A DNA stretch of 64,000 bases, from NCBI RefSeq assembly GCF_030812595.1, contig NZ_JAUSSZ010000002.1, positions 346,264-410,263 on the forward strand, in the 5' to 3' direction. This stretch comes from Arthrobacter bambusae. Lineage in GTDB: Bacteria > Actinomycetota > Actinomycetes > Actinomycetales > Micrococcaceae. Position 1 is the first letter of the stretch; every line of letters starts with the position of its first letter. Below, piece by piece: positions 30,314-39,702 of the stretch. Below the pieces are notes generated by a model. The model did no database searches, was not told the origin of the DNA, and saw only the letters and a list, made by a program, of their open reading frames with translations. The translations under genes and the position numbers were made by a program.

Positions 30314-31753
30314 CTACCGTCGCGTTGAGGGTGCCTTGGCCGGCGGACCCACGATGAACGGCCGTGTATTGAGCCCTTCGAGGGTCTGCACGGGAGTTTT
30401 GGCTTCGGTCATCGGCTCCGAAGGCTCGGCCTGGGAGCCGGTTCCGAGCCCACGAACCGTCCAGCCTTGCGCCTGCCATGCTCCGGCGTCCAGGACGTTC
30501 CGCGCGTCCAGCACCATCCGGCGTCGTACGAGCGGACCGACAGCGGCGGGAGAAAGGGCGCGGTATTCCTCCCATTCGGTGAGCAGCAGCACCAACTCAG
30601 CGCCTTCGAGCGCGCGCGTGGTGGACGCTTCGAAGCGGAGCTGCGGGTAGCGCATCCAAGCGTTGTTGATGGCCTTGGGGTCGGTCACGGTAACGTGGGC
30701 GCCGGCCGCGGCCAGTTGGAGCGCGACGTCCAGGGCGGGGGAGTCACGGATGTCGTCGGTGTCCGGTTTGAAGGCCGCGCCCAGCACCGTGACGGTGCGG
30801 CCGGACAGGAAGCCCTTGCACATTTCACGGGCGACCTCCACGGCCCGGGCGCGCTGGGCCAGATTGATGGAATCCACCACGCCCATCCACTCATCGAGGG
30901 AAGGCACCGACAGGGCTTGTGCCTGTGCGCGGAACGAGCGGATGTCCTTCGGCAGGCAGCCGCCGCCGAAACCCAGGCCTGCGTGCAGGTAACGGCTCCC
31001 GATGCGCGGATCCAGGCCCATCGCATCGCTGAGCTCGGTAACGTCGGCCCCTGAGGCGTCGCAAAGTTCGGCTATGGCGTTGATGAAGCTGAGTTTCGTG
31101 GCGAGGTACGCATTGGAGGCGGACTTGATGAGCTCGGCCGTTGCGAAGTTGCAGACCAGCCGCGGGATCCCGGCGGAAATCAGCGGTTCGTAGACGGCGT
31201 CAAGCGCAGCCGTGACCGGAGCACCGGCGGCAGAGCCCTTGCCGCCCGGCACGCCGTACACCAAACGGTCCGGTACCAATGAATCCTTCACCGCGGTGCC
31301 CTGGCGCAGGAACTCGGGGTTCCAGCCGAGCAGGACATCGGGCCTGCGGGCAAGGATGCCGCGGAGCATGTCCACTGTTCCCACAGGAACGGTTGATTTG
31401 CCGACGACGGCGGCACCAGTCGCCAGGTGCGGCAGGAGGCTCTTCGTAGCTGCGATCACATAGGAGAGGTCCGCGGTATCCGAGGTCTTGGATTGTGGCG
31501 TGCCCACACAGAGGAAGTGCGCCTCGGCGCCGGCGGCGTCGGCGAAATCGGTGGAGAAGGTGAGCCGTTTGGTGGCGAGGCCGTCCCGGAGAAGTTCGTC
31601 AAGGCCGGGTTCGTGGAAGGGCGCGAAGCCCTTGTTCAGGTGGGCTACCTTCTGGGCGTCGACGTCGATGCCCACCACGGTGTGGCCCATCGACGAGAGC
31701 GTGGCGGCGTGTACTGCGCCAAGGTAGCCGCAGCCTACAACGGAGATTTTCAT
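30314..31753 (-). CDS. ugd: UDP-glucose 6-dehydrogenase
   Basis: A 479-residue enzyme that oxidises UDP-glucose to UDP-glucuronate with two NAD per turnover, feeding capsule, exopolysaccharide or teichuronic polymers. The N-terminal Rossmann motif is SVVGCGYLGAVHAATLSSMG. The catalytic Cys lies in GFGGGCLPKDIRSF, followed by the central helix and the C-terminal NAD-like domain (VTVLGAAFKPDTDDIRDSPA). It has a C-terminal extension of about 40 residues. Its ATG overlaps the stop of the upstream glycosyltransferase gene (ATGA), so the two are an operon. Confidence 0.93.
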   Translation of the reverse strand: MKISVVGCGYLGAVHAATLSSMGHTVVGIDVDAQKVAHLNKGFAPFHEPGLDELLRDGLATKRLTFSTDFADAAGAEAHFLCVGTPQSKTSDTADLSYVIAATKSLLPHLATGAAVVGKSTVPVGTVDMLRGILARRPDVLLGWNPEFLRQGTAVKDSLVPDRLVYGVPGGKGSAAGAPVTAALDAVYEPLISAGIPRLVCNFATAELIKSASNAYLATKLSFINAIAELCDASGADVTELSDAMGLDPRIGSRYLHAGLGFGGGCLPKDIRSFRAQAQALSVPSLDEWMGVVDSINLAQRARAVEVAREMCKGFLSGRTVTVLGAAFKPDTDDIRDSPALDVALQLAAAGAHVTVTDPKAINNAWMRYPQLRFEASTTRALEGAELVLLLTEWEEYRALSPAAVGPLVRRRMVLDARNVLDAGAWQAQGWTVRGLGTGSQAEPSEPMTEAKTPVQTLEGLNTRPFIVGPPAKAPSTRR

Positions 31754-32979
31754 ATTGTGCGTCCTTTACTGGAAGTCACGGAAATGGGGGCGGGCTGGAC
31801 CGCCTGTAGCTCGGCCGGCTGTTGTCCTGCCGGGTGGCTTGGTGCAGCAATGGGCTCCACCAAGGGTTCACCCGCGATCACGGCCTCGTAATGCTCGACG
31901 AGTTGGGCACTGAGCACCGGCCACGTCCGTCCTTGGACCGAAGCGAGCGCCGCCGATCCGAACGCACGGCGCTTGGCGTCGTCGCCCACCAGGTCCTGGA
32001 CGTAGCCGCGCAGCTGCGCGAGGTCTCCCGGCTCGTACAGCCAGCCGGTACGGGAGTTTTCCACGAGATCGAGGGGACCGCCGCGGCCGGTGGCCACGAC
32101 GGGAACGCCCGAGGCCATGGCCTCCTGGATCGTCTGGCAAAACGTTTCGAACTCGCCAGGATGGACGAAGAGGTCCAGCCCCGCCACGACTTGCGCCAAT
32201 TCCTCGCCGCCCAAAAACCCCGTGAAGAAAGCGTTCGGCAGTGCTGCTTCGAGGGCCGCGCGCTGCGGACCGTCGCCCACAATGACAAGCCTGGTTCCGG
32301 GCAGATCCGCCAGCACGGCAAGGTCTTCCACCTGCTTCTCCACCGCGAGCCTGCCGACATAGCCGATGATGCGCTCGCCGTTGGGCGCTACGGAGGCGCG
32401 CCACGCCGTCGAACGCTTGCTGGGGGAGAAACGCGCGGTATCCACGCCGCGCCGCCACATGCCCACCCTCAAGATCCCGCGGCCGCGCAACTGGTTGAGC
32501 GCGAAAGTGGATGGGACAAGTGTCCGGTCGGCGCGAAGATGGATGTTGTCCACCCTGTTCCATGCCCAGTTTTCCAGCATGGGGACGCCGTACCGCGCGG
32601 CGTAGCTGGGGACCTCGGTTTGGTAGATGGCAACTGTGGGGATGCCGAGCTGGTGCGCAGCCTGCACGGCCCGCCATCCAAGGACGAAAGGGGATGCAAG
32701 GTGGACGACGTCCGGTGCGTAGTCGGCAAGGATTCTCTTGACCCGGCTCACACCGCCCAACGCCACCCGCACGTTTGTGTATCCGGCCAAGGGAACGGAG
32801 GGGAGGCGGTGGACAAAAGCGCCGTTCACGACGTCCGAAACGGCAGTGTCCGACGTCGACGGCGCAATCACCATCACCTCGTCGCCTCGCTCCTGCAAAT
32901 GCTCCAGCACCCGCAGGATGGAGTGCGTGACCCCGTTCATAAGGGGCAGGAATGATTCGGCAACGATAGCGATCCTCAC
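31750..32979 (-). CDS. Glycosyltransferase family 4 (mannosyltransferase MgtA-like)
   Basis: A 409-residue GT-B glycosyltransferase. The N-domain begins VRIAIVAESFLPLMNGVTHS; the C-domain carries RIIGYVGRLAVEKQVEDLAV and the donor-site motif HPGEFETFCQTIQEAMASG. It is close in pattern to actinobacterial GDP-mannose-dependent transferases that glycosylate membrane lipids. The frame opens to 33033 at a TTG. GTG 32979 is preferred because homologues begin there and GGAGG is just upstream, although unusually close. First gene of a two-gene operon with ugd, next to a polysaccharide deacetylase. Confidence 0.85.
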   Translation of the reverse strand: MRIAIVAESFLPLMNGVTHSILRVLEHLQERGDEVMVIAPSTSDTAVSDVVNGAFVHRLPSVPLAGYTNVRVALGGVSRVKRILADYAPDVVHLASPFVLGWRAVQAAHQLGIPTVAIYQTEVPSYAARYGVPMLENWAWNRVDNIHLRADRTLVPSTFALNQLRGRGILRVGMWRRGVDTARFSPSKRSTAWRASVAPNGERIIGYVGRLAVEKQVEDLAVLADLPGTRLVIVGDGPQRAALEAALPNAFFTGFLGGEELAQVVAGLDLFVHPGEFETFCQTIQEAMASGVPVVATGRGGPLDLVENSRTGWLYEPGDLAQLRGYVQDLVGDDAKRRAFGSAALASVQGRTWPVLSAQLVEHYEAVIAGEPLVEPIAAPSHPAGQQPAELQAVQPAPISVTSSKGRTI

Positions 32980-33249
32980 CCCTCCACGGTGTGCGCGGAG
33001 GTTGGCGAAGCGGGGGAATGGGCGTGACCGCAAGGGGAAGGTTTGGTTAACAAATCGGCGTCGTTCCTCCGAGTGGCCAATCCGTTGCGGCGGAAAATAC
33101 AGCGATCGAACTAGTCACGGGAGCTCAAAGACGGGTAGGAGCCACTCTTATTCCCCACGGTCGGCCCGCCCTACGGTGACAACGGTAGTGAACCACTCGC
33201 GCCGCCCGTATGTCCGGCCAGGCCGCTTTCTAGAATCGAGCCAGACCCT

Positions 33250-35142
33250 ATGAGACTATTCAGCCGTATTGATCAGGTTGACCCGCACCGGACGTTCACC
33301 AAGACGATCCCTGGAAAATGGTTTACCTGGTTCTCCACCGTTGTGGTGGTACTTGCTTTCACCGGCGTCACGGCCGGCATCACCGCACCAGCAGCCCAAG
33401 CTGCCAATCCCACCGTCGTCACTCTGACCTTTGACGATGCGAACGCCGACCAACTCAACGCCGCGCAAACCATGCAGAGCCTGGGCCTGGTGGGTACTTT
33501 CTTCACCCCGTCCGGGTTCATCAACAACCCCAATTACTTGACCACAAGCGACATGCAGGGCCTTGTTGCGAACGGCAACGAGATTGCCGGCCACACCGTC
33601 ACCCACCCGGACCTGACCACCGTGACGTCGGACGAGGCAACCCGCCAGATTTGCAACGACAGGGTGAACCTCACAAACCTTGGATTCACGATCACGGACT
33701 TCGCTTATCCATTCGCCGCCGAGAACGCATCCCTGGAGACCATCGTCAAGAACTGCGGTTTCAACAGTGCCCGCGGTCTGGGTGACATCAAGACCCGGTT
33801 CAGTTGCGCTGGTTGCCCCCTCGCTGAAACGATCCCGCCGGCGAACCCATACGACACGGCGGCCCCCGACGAGGTCGACAACACCTGGACCCTGGCGGAC
33901 CTGCAGAAGTCGGTCACCCAGGCGGAGCCCGCAGGCGGGTGGGTCCAGCTGACGTTCCACCACATTTCAGCGACGAGCACCGACCCGCTGAACATCACCC
34001 CGACCCTTTTCAACCAGTTCGCCACGTGGCTCAAGTCCAGGCCCGCCACCACCACGGTCAAGACCGTGGCCCAAGTGATCGGCGGAACCGTCAAGCCCTT
34101 GGTCCCGGGACCGCCGGCGCCACCGGAGGGCACAGGCAACCTGATCAAGAACCCCAGCCTTGAAACCTTGGTCAACGGGGTTCCGCAGTGCTGGGCCGCA
34201 GGAGGCTACGGCACCAACACGGCAACCTTCTCCACTGTCAGGCCGGGACACACCGGAAAGGTCGCCGAACAGCTCGTGGTCACCAACTACGTCGACGGCG
34301 ACGCGAAACTGTTGCCCACCCTCGACCTGGGAGGGTGCTCACCCACAGCGACACCCGGGAACTCCTATTCGATAGGTGCCTGGTACAAATCGACTACCAA
34401 CACGCAGTTCGAGCTCTACTACCGGATCGGCGTAGGCTCCTGGAAGTATTGGACATCAAGCCCCTGGTTCCCAGCGGCCTCGACTTTCCAAAAGGCCACG
34501 TGGACTACGCCGCCACTGCCTAGCGGCGCGAGCGGCATCAGCTTCGGGCTGAACCTGTTCAGCAACGGCACGCTCACCACAGACGACTATGAGATGTTCG
34601 ACGTCGGCACCCCGCCACCGCCTCCGCCGCCACCACCGGCCGGCGGCAACCTGGTACAGAACCCCAGCCTGGAAACGGCTGGTACGGGCTCGTTCCCGCA
34701 GTGCTGGCAGGCCGGCGGTTACGGCACCAACACCGCGACGTTCAGCACGGTATCAACCGCGCACACCGGCACCAAGGCGGAGAAGCTCACGGTCACTGGC
34801 TACGTCAGCGGTGACGCGAAGCTGCTTCCGACACTGGACAACAGCACGTGTCCGCCTGCGGCTGTCGCAGGACACACGTACTCGCTGAGGGCGTGGTACA
34901 CCTCCACGGCAGTCACGCAGTTCGTGGTGTACTACCGTGATGCCTCCGGCAATTGGGTGTACTGGACCTCCGGGCCGTGGTTGCCGGCCGCGAGCGCCTA
35001 CACGCAGGCAAGCTTTACGACGGCGGCAGTCCCGGCCGGGGCCACCGCGCTGAGTTTCGGCTTGAATCTGTTCAGCAACGGAACACTCACCACCGACGAC
35101 TACGCGATGTACGACAGTGTCGGGGCTCCGCCGCTGGGCTGA
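33250..35142 (+). CDS. Secreted polysaccharide deacetylase with two C-terminal repeat domains
   Basis: A 630-residue secreted enzyme. The signal region TWFSTVVVVLAFTGVTAGIT ends at AAQA-AN. A NodB-type deacetylase domain (about 55-285) has VTLTFDDANAD (catalytic and metal Asp) and IAGHTVTHPDL (the two metal His). Two near-identical modules of about 150 residues follow (about 298-455 and 470-628), each beginning NL(I/V)(K/Q)NPSLET and ending SFGLNLFSNGTLTTDDY. They are joined by nine consecutive Pro and look like carbohydrate-binding jelly rolls. It probably removes acetyl groups from a cell-surface or environmental glycan. A strong terminator follows. Confidence 0.88.
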   Translation: MRLFSRIDQVDPHRTFTKTIPGKWFTWFSTVVVVLAFTGVTAGITAPAAQAANPTVVTLTFDDANADQLNAAQTMQSLGLVGTFFTPSGFINNPNYLTTSDMQGLVANGNEIAGHTVTHPDLTTVTSDEATRQICNDRVNLTNLGFTITDFAYPFAAENASLETIVKNCGFNSARGLGDIKTRFSCAGCPLAETIPPANPYDTAAPDEVDNTWTLADLQKSVTQAEPAGGWVQLTFHHISATSTDPLNITPTLFNQFATWLKSRPATTTVKTVAQVIGGTVKPLVPGPPAPPEGTGNLIKNPSLETLVNGVPQCWAAGGYGTNTATFSTVRPGHTGKVAEQLVVTNYVDGDAKLLPTLDLGGCSPTATPGNSYSIGAWYKSTTNTQFELYYRIGVGSWKYWTSSPWFPAASTFQKATWTTPPLPSGASGISFGLNLFSNGTLTTDDYEMFDVGTPPPPPPPPPAGGNLVQNPSLETAGTGSFPQCWQAGGYGTNTATFSTVSTAHTGTKAEKLTVTGYVSGDAKLLPTLDNSTCPPAAVAGHTYSLRAWYTSTAVTQFVVYYRDASGNWVYWTSGPWLPAASAYTQASFTTAAVPAGATALSFGLNLFSNGTLTTDDYAMYDSVGAPPLG

Positions 35143-35183
35143 TGGACCCATGGGCTGAGCGATCCAAGCGATCCATTAGCGGC

Positions 35184-35225
35184 AACACAACTGAGGGCGG
35201 CTAAGCAGCCGCCCTCAGTTGTGTT
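35184..35225 (+). terminator. Perfect 19-bp terminator hairpin
   Basis: AACACAACTGAGGGCGGCT (35184-35202), loop AAGC, and an exact reverse complement (35207-35225) followed by TT. It ends the deacetylase gene. Confidence 0.9.
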
Positions 35226-35259
35226 TACATCTTTACCCGTCTTCGGTAGCAGGCCTTCT

Positions 35260-35502
35260 TTACCCGGCCGGCTTCAGGACATCCGGCAACTCGTCAACGA
35301 ACACAGTTCCAGGCGGCTCGTAGTAGATCACCAGCACCTGGTCACCCACGTTGAAAACACTGCTCTTGTCGAAGGGATGCGCGTGGAATGCGCTCGTGCC
35401 GCCGTGGAACGGCAGCATCACTTCTCCCACAGTTCCAGGTCCAATACGTCCCGTGACCCTGCCGATTTTGCCGGTCAGGCTCCGATCAACCTCTTTGTGC
35501 AT
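35260..35502 (-). CDS. NfeD-like OB-domain protein, flotillin partner
   Basis: An 80-residue soluble domain (GKIGRVTGRIGPGTVGEVML then QVLVIYYEPPGTVFV). It resembles the OB-fold C-terminal domain of NfeD proteins, which are usually encoded beside SPFH/flotillin genes. It lacks the membrane and protease parts of full NfeD. It lies 8 bases after the flotillin gene on the same strand, so the two are co-transcribed and probably act together at the membrane. The NfeD call rests on size, pattern and context. Confidence 0.6.
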   Translation of the reverse strand: MHKEVDRSLTGKIGRVTGRIGPGTVGEVMLPFHGGTSAFHAHPFDKSSVFNVGDQVLVIYYEPPGTVFVDELPDVLKPAG

Positions 35503-35510
35503 CTGTGTAC

Positions 35511-36947
35511 CTATGCATCAGGGGTTTTGGTGGGCCGCTTGGGCGGTTCCTTGCCGTTTTTGAGCGCTGCGGTGATCGAGGGCAGGTAGTTGCCCACTTG
35601 GGACAGGATGCCACCCACCATGCTGTTGAGGCCCTCGCCACCGTTGAGGACGGTCATTTGCCCAACGTGGGCAAACGGTTCAGCTGCGGCCGCCACAATC
35701 GCAGGCATGTTCTCGGCGAGCTGCTGGGAGACGACGGCCTCTTGGTTGGTTCCAAGCGCCTCCGCACGGGCCTTGATGCCTTCCGCTTCCGCCAAGGATT
35801 TGGCCTTGATGGCGGAGGCCGCGGCCTCACCCCGGGCCTTGGTGGCTGCCGCTTCGGCTTCACCTGTGATCTTTGTAGCCCCCGCAATGGCAGCCGCCGC
35901 CGTGGCGTTGGCCTGTGCTTCCACCTCTACCTTGCGGGCGTTCGCCTGGGCCTCGAGCTCAGTGCGCCGTGCCCGCGCCTCGGAGGCGCTGATGTCTGCG
36001 GCTTTTTGGGCTTCGGCCTCGGTCCGCTGGGCGTAGGCCTTTGCGTCGGCAGGCTTTCGGATGGACGTCTGGAGCTTCTGCTCCTCGCGGTCCGCCTCCA
36101 GCTTGGCCACCTCGGTTTCCTGGACAACAACTTGCTGGCGTGCCGTGGCGTCGGCCAACGGACCCGCCTGCGCGGCGTTGGCCCTGGCGGTTTCGGCGTT
36201 GGCCTGAGCCGCTGATTGCTTGATCGCCGAAAGGCTTTGCGCGTCGGCGATCTGGGCAGCCGCCTCTGCTTCCTTCTCGGCTGCTTCGCGGTTCCGGGTC
36301 GCTTCGGCTATGCGGGCCTCCATCTTGACCTGCGCAATATGCGGCTTGGCCAGGTTCTGGATGTAACCCGTGGGGTCCTGGAGGTCCTTGATTTGGAGGG
36401 AATCAACCACCAGGCCAAGCTTTTCCATTTCGATACCACTGGCGCTGCGGACCAGCGAAGCGAGTTTGTCGCGCTCGCGGATGATTTCTTCCATGGTCAT
36501 GCTGCCAATGATCGAACGCAAATGCCCCTCAAAAACGTTGTAGACCTGGCTTTCCATTTTGGGTTGCTGGCCAAGAAACCTCCTCGCGGCGTTTGCAATG
36601 AACGGCGCAGCATCCCCGATTTTGTAAATAACCACTCCCTCCACAATCACCTGGATACCTTGCGAGGTCACACAGTTGACTTGGAGTTCTGTTTCGTTCA
36701 GCGTCAGCGACAACGTCCTCACCGTTTGGAGCCCTGGAACCACCAAGGCGCCCTTCCCGGTGACGATTTTGAAGTCCATTCCGTCCCTGGTGTCCACACT
36801 TCCGCGAGTCAATCCGGAAATGATCAATGCCTCGTTTGGTTCAGCTACCTTCCACATCAATTTGATGAGCAGCCGAATGACGGCAATGGCCACCACGACC
36901 CCCACTACGGTGATAAGAAGCGGGAGATAAGCAACCAGGTCGAACAT
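35511..36947 (-). CDS. Flotillin-family SPFH protein
   Basis: A 478-residue membrane-associated scaffold. The N-terminal membrane helix is PLLITVVGVVVAIAVIRLLI. The SPFH/Band-7 domain covers about 45-210 (VPGLQTVRTLSLTLNETELQ). A long Ala/Glu-rich coiled coil covers about 215-400 (repeats such as EAEAAATKARGEAAASAIKA), and a Gly-rich C-terminal region follows. Flotillins organise membrane microdomains. ATG 36947 has AAAGGA 6 bases upstream; the frame opens to 36971. Second-gene partner is the NfeD-like 35260-35502. Confidence 0.92.
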   Translation of the reverse strand: MFDLVAYLPLLITVVGVVVAIAVIRLLIKLMWKVAEPNEALIISGLTRGSVDTRDGMDFKIVTGKGALVVPGLQTVRTLSLTLNETELQVNCVTSQGIQVIVEGVVIYKIGDAAPFIANAARRFLGQQPKMESQVYNVFEGHLRSIIGSMTMEEIIRERDKLASLVRSASGIEMEKLGLVVDSLQIKDLQDPTGYIQNLAKPHIAQVKMEARIAEATRNREAAEKEAEAAAQIADAQSLSAIKQSAAQANAETARANAAQAGPLADATARQQVVVQETEVAKLEADREEQKLQTSIRKPADAKAYAQRTEAEAQKAADISASEARARRTELEAQANARKVEVEAQANATAAAAIAGATKITGEAEAAATKARGEAAASAIKAKSLAEAEGIKARAEALGTNQEAVVSQQLAENMPAIVAAAAEPFAHVGQMTVLNGGEGLNSMVGGILSQVGNYLPSITAALKNGKEPPKRPTKTPDA

Positions 36948-37056
36948 GACTGTCCTTTCAACGGCAAGCACCCAAGCGGCTCGTGTAGTCAGTCTGCTGT
37001 GGTCTGCTTCAGGAGTCCAGCAATTTGTTTACTTACAATTGACACAACGGATTCTC

Positions 37057-38352
37057 CTAGGCGTGCGTTCCCGCCAGCGATTCAGTCCTCGGAACAGCTA
37101 GCGGCCCAGCGGCTGGGACGCCGTCGCCCTCTTGGCCGTAGAGCCAGTCGTTGTACTGGAAGTCTCCGTCCTTGCGGCTCTTGAACAGCAGGTTCCGCAA
37201 GATGCGCGCGACGCCGGATACGTGCCAGGACTCTCCCCAGATGCGCGCCGTGCGCTGGACGCGGGCCGTGCGCGCTGCGCGGGCTGAGTTGAAATCGCCG
37301 ATGGCGCGGTCCCAAGCGCCGGTGTCCACGCCGTCGTCGGTGAACACGGAGCCGACAGTGGAATCCTGGAGGACCGCGGCGTCTTCGAGCGCCTGGCAGG
37401 CCCCTTGGGCCAGGTACTGGAGCATGGGGTGCGCGGCATCGCCCATCAGAACCAGGCGGCCGTCGATCCAGTTCTCGATGGGATCGCGATCGTACATAGG
37501 CCAGCGGATGCTTGTCGCAAGGTTCCGCAGCGCGAGCTGCACCGCCGGAACGCAGTCCTTGTAAGCGGCCTCGAGCTCGTCGACACCGCCGTACTGTTCC
37601 TCCCCGCGCTCGAACGAAGGCGACTTGAAGACCGCCACAGTATTGAGCAGTTCGCCTTTGCGCAGCGGGTATTGGACCAGGTGGCAGTCCGGCCCGAGGT
37701 AGACGACGACGTCTTCGAGATCAGCCGCCGGCGTCTCAGCCGTGATGGGGACAGTTCCGCGATAGGCGACGTACGACGACGACACGGGACTGTCCTGGAT
37801 TGTCCTGTCTTGGACCCTGCTGTCTTGGACCACGGCGGCGCGGAGCGTGGACTTGAGGCCGTCGGCGCCGATCACGACGTCGGCCGCGTAAACGTCGCCG
37901 CTGGACGTGTGCGCCAGCGCGCGGGCGTTCACGGTCTCGACTTTCTCGACGACGACGTCGTTCACCAGGCGGACACCGGCCTCTTGGCAGGCCTCCAACA
38001 GGATCCGGTGCAGGTCGCTGCGGTGGATCACGACGTACGGGGCGCCATAGCGTTCCTCGAACTCACCCCCCAGGGTCTGCCGGGTGAGTTCTTCGCCGGT
38101 CAGGGCGTCGCGGAACACCAAATGCTTGGGCCGGACGCCGATCTCGAGAGCCTTCTCGAGGAGGCCCCACCGCTTCAGGACACGGGAGGCGTTGGGTGCC
38201 ATTTGCAGTCCCGCTCCGACTTCGCCGAATTCGGGGGCCCGCTCAACCAGCGTGACCTCTGCGCCGTTCGCCCGGAGGGCCAAGGCGCCGGCCAAGCCGG
38301 CCATCCCTCCACCGACGACGAGGACTTCAGTGGACGGTTTCCGCTCAGACAT
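37057..38352 (-). CDS. FAD-dependent 3-hydroxybenzoate 6-monooxygenase-like enzyme
   Basis: A 431-residue flavin hydroxylase: dinucleotide motif VLVVGGGMAGLAGALALRAN, DG motif ADVVIGADGLKSTLR, and FAD-ribityl motif LVLMGDAAHPMLQYLAQGAC. In this gene set (gentisate dioxygenase, fumarylpyruvate hydrolase, maleylpyruvate isomerase, AAHS carrier) it most likely converts 3-hydroxybenzoate to gentisate with NADH and oxygen. Salicylate hydroxylase is the alternative. An unusual short repeat insertion VQDSRVQDRTIQDSPVSSS lies at about residues 185-203. Its ATG overlaps the stop of the transporter gene by 8 bases (operon). Confidence 0.88.
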   Translation of the reverse strand: MSERKPSTEVLVVGGGMAGLAGALALRANGAEVTLVERAPEFGEVGAGLQMAPNASRVLKRWGLLEKALEIGVRPKHLVFRDALTGEELTRQTLGGEFEERYGAPYVVIHRSDLHRILLEACQEAGVRLVNDVVVEKVETVNARALAHTSSGDVYAADVVIGADGLKSTLRAAVVQDSRVQDRTIQDSPVSSSYVAYRGTVPITAETPAADLEDVVVYLGPDCHLVQYPLRKGELLNTVAVFKSPSFERGEEQYGGVDELEAAYKDCVPAVQLALRNLATSIRWPMYDRDPIENWIDGRLVLMGDAAHPMLQYLAQGACQALEDAAVLQDSTVGSVFTDDGVDTGAWDRAIGDFNSARAARTARVQRTARIWGESWHVSGVARILRNLLFKSRKDGDFQYNDWLYGQEGDGVPAAGPLAVPRTESLAGTHA

Positions 38353-39646
38353 TGCTAGCTCCTACAGGGATGGTGTTTTGGGAATTGGTCTTGATTTTGG
38401 CGGTTCTGATCTTCGCCCCGATGATGCCGAGCAGGATGGCCGCGACCGCGGCTGCGGCGGCAAACGCCAGGAAATTCGAGTTGACACCCAGCCCGGCCGC
38501 CAGCAGCAGCCCGCCCACCTGGGGAGCGGCGACCGCGCCAATGCGTCCGACGCCGAGGGCCCAGCCGAGTGCCGTGCCCCTGAGGTGGACCGGGTAATGG
38601 CTGGCCACAGCGGCGATGATGAGGCACTGGGTTCCGTGGGTGCCCACTCCGGCCAGCACCAACATGACGTAGACAAGCCCCACGGGCGGTCCCGCCACGA
38701 GCACTGCCAGCGCGACGGCGGCGACGGCGGCTGCCGCGATCGCCGTCGGGATGGGACCGAAGCGGGTTCCCGCCCAAGCGGTGGCTACCGAGCCGACGAC
38801 GGCGCCGAGGTTCAATGCCAGCGCGAACGTCAGGGCGGATCCGAGGTTGTAGCCGGCCAGTTGCATCAAGTTCGGGAGCCACGTGCCCAGGCCGTACCAG
38901 GCAAAGAGGGTCACGAGGGTGGAGATCGCGAACAGGAGACTCATGCCGAGGTACGGGGCCCGGAGGAGGGACATGAATCCCACTGATCGCTTCGCGATTC
39001 TTTCCGCCGGAAGCGTTTCCGGGAGGAAGCGCATCCCCATCGGAACCACCACGAGCAGGGCGGCCGCAGCCACCAGGAACATGACAGGCCAGCCAAAGGC
39101 AGGAATCAGGGGGATGCCTGCCAACGCGGCAATCGAGCCGCCGATCGGCACTCCGGACATCATCAGCGTGGCGATGGTGGACCGCCATTTGGCTGGGACC
39201 AGTTCGGCCACCAAGGCATTTGCCGAGGGAACAAGTCCGCCCAGACCGATGCCGGCCAGCAAGCGCAGACCCCCGAAGACGAAGGCGTTGGGGGAGAACG
39301 CGCACAGGATGGTGAAGAGCGAAAACAAGGTGGCGCAGGCGATGATGGTGCGGCGGCGGCCCCACGTGTCGGACATGCGGCCAGCGAAAATGGCTCCGAT
39401 CATCATGCCCAGGAACGCCATCGAACCGACCGTTCCGGCCGTGGTCTTGCTCAGCCCCCAGCCTGTTTCGGTGATGAGGGACGACTGCACCGTGCCGTAG
39501 ACGATGAGGTCATAGCCGTCGAAAACCACCAGCAACCAGCAAACCAGCACGGCGGCGGCGGAACGCTTGGAGAACCGGGCGGAGGTTTCGGGAGAGGGGT
39601 GTCGTTTGGTCCGCTCCGACGGTGCAGCGGATGGTGTGTGATTCAT
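38345..39646 (-). CDS. MFS aromatic acid:proton symporter (AAHS family)
   Basis: A 433-residue carrier with 12 membrane segments. The helix-1 motif FDGYDLIVYGTVQSSL (the D-G-x-D of aromatic acid symporters) and the loop GRMSDTWGRRRTIIA place it in the AAHS family with PcaK/BenK/MhbT-type carriers. It likely imports 3-hydroxybenzoate or gentisate. The frame opens to 39709; ATG 39646 (MNHTPSAAP) avoids overlap with the divergent regulator. First gene of the operon with the monooxygenase. The control region carries the inverted repeat 39686-39702. Confidence 0.9.
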   Translation of the reverse strand: MNHTPSAAPSERTKRHPSPETSARFSKRSAAAVLVCWLLVVFDGYDLIVYGTVQSSLITETGWGLSKTTAGTVGSMAFLGMMIGAIFAGRMSDTWGRRRTIIACATLFSLFTILCAFSPNAFVFGGLRLLAGIGLGGLVPSANALVAELVPAKWRSTIATLMMSGVPIGGSIAALAGIPLIPAFGWPVMFLVAAAALLVVVPMGMRFLPETLPAERIAKRSVGFMSLLRAPYLGMSLLFAISTLVTLFAWYGLGTWLPNLMQLAGYNLGSALTFALALNLGAVVGSVATAWAGTRFGPIPTAIAAAAVAAVALAVLVAGPPVGLVYVMLVLAGVGTHGTQCLIIAAVASHYPVHLRGTALGWALGVGRIGAVAAPQVGGLLLAAGLGVNSNFLAFAAAAAVAAILLGIIGAKIRTAKIKTNSQNTIPVGASNV

Positions 39647-39685
39647 CCCACCACTGTGTGGCTGCCGTTCGCAGGGACAAATAGA

Positions 39686-39702
39686 ATTCTGTCGTGCAGA
39701 AT
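39686..39702. promoter_or_regulatory. Inverted-repeat operator ATTCTG-N5-CAGAAT, site 1
   Basis: ATTCTG (39686-39691), TCGTG, CAGAAT (39697-39702) lies in the 47-base divergent region between the transporter and the IclR gene. It covers the GTG start codon of the regulator (39694). The same sequence with another spacer recurs at 40583-40599. It is probably the binding site of the IclR protein. Confidence 0.75.
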
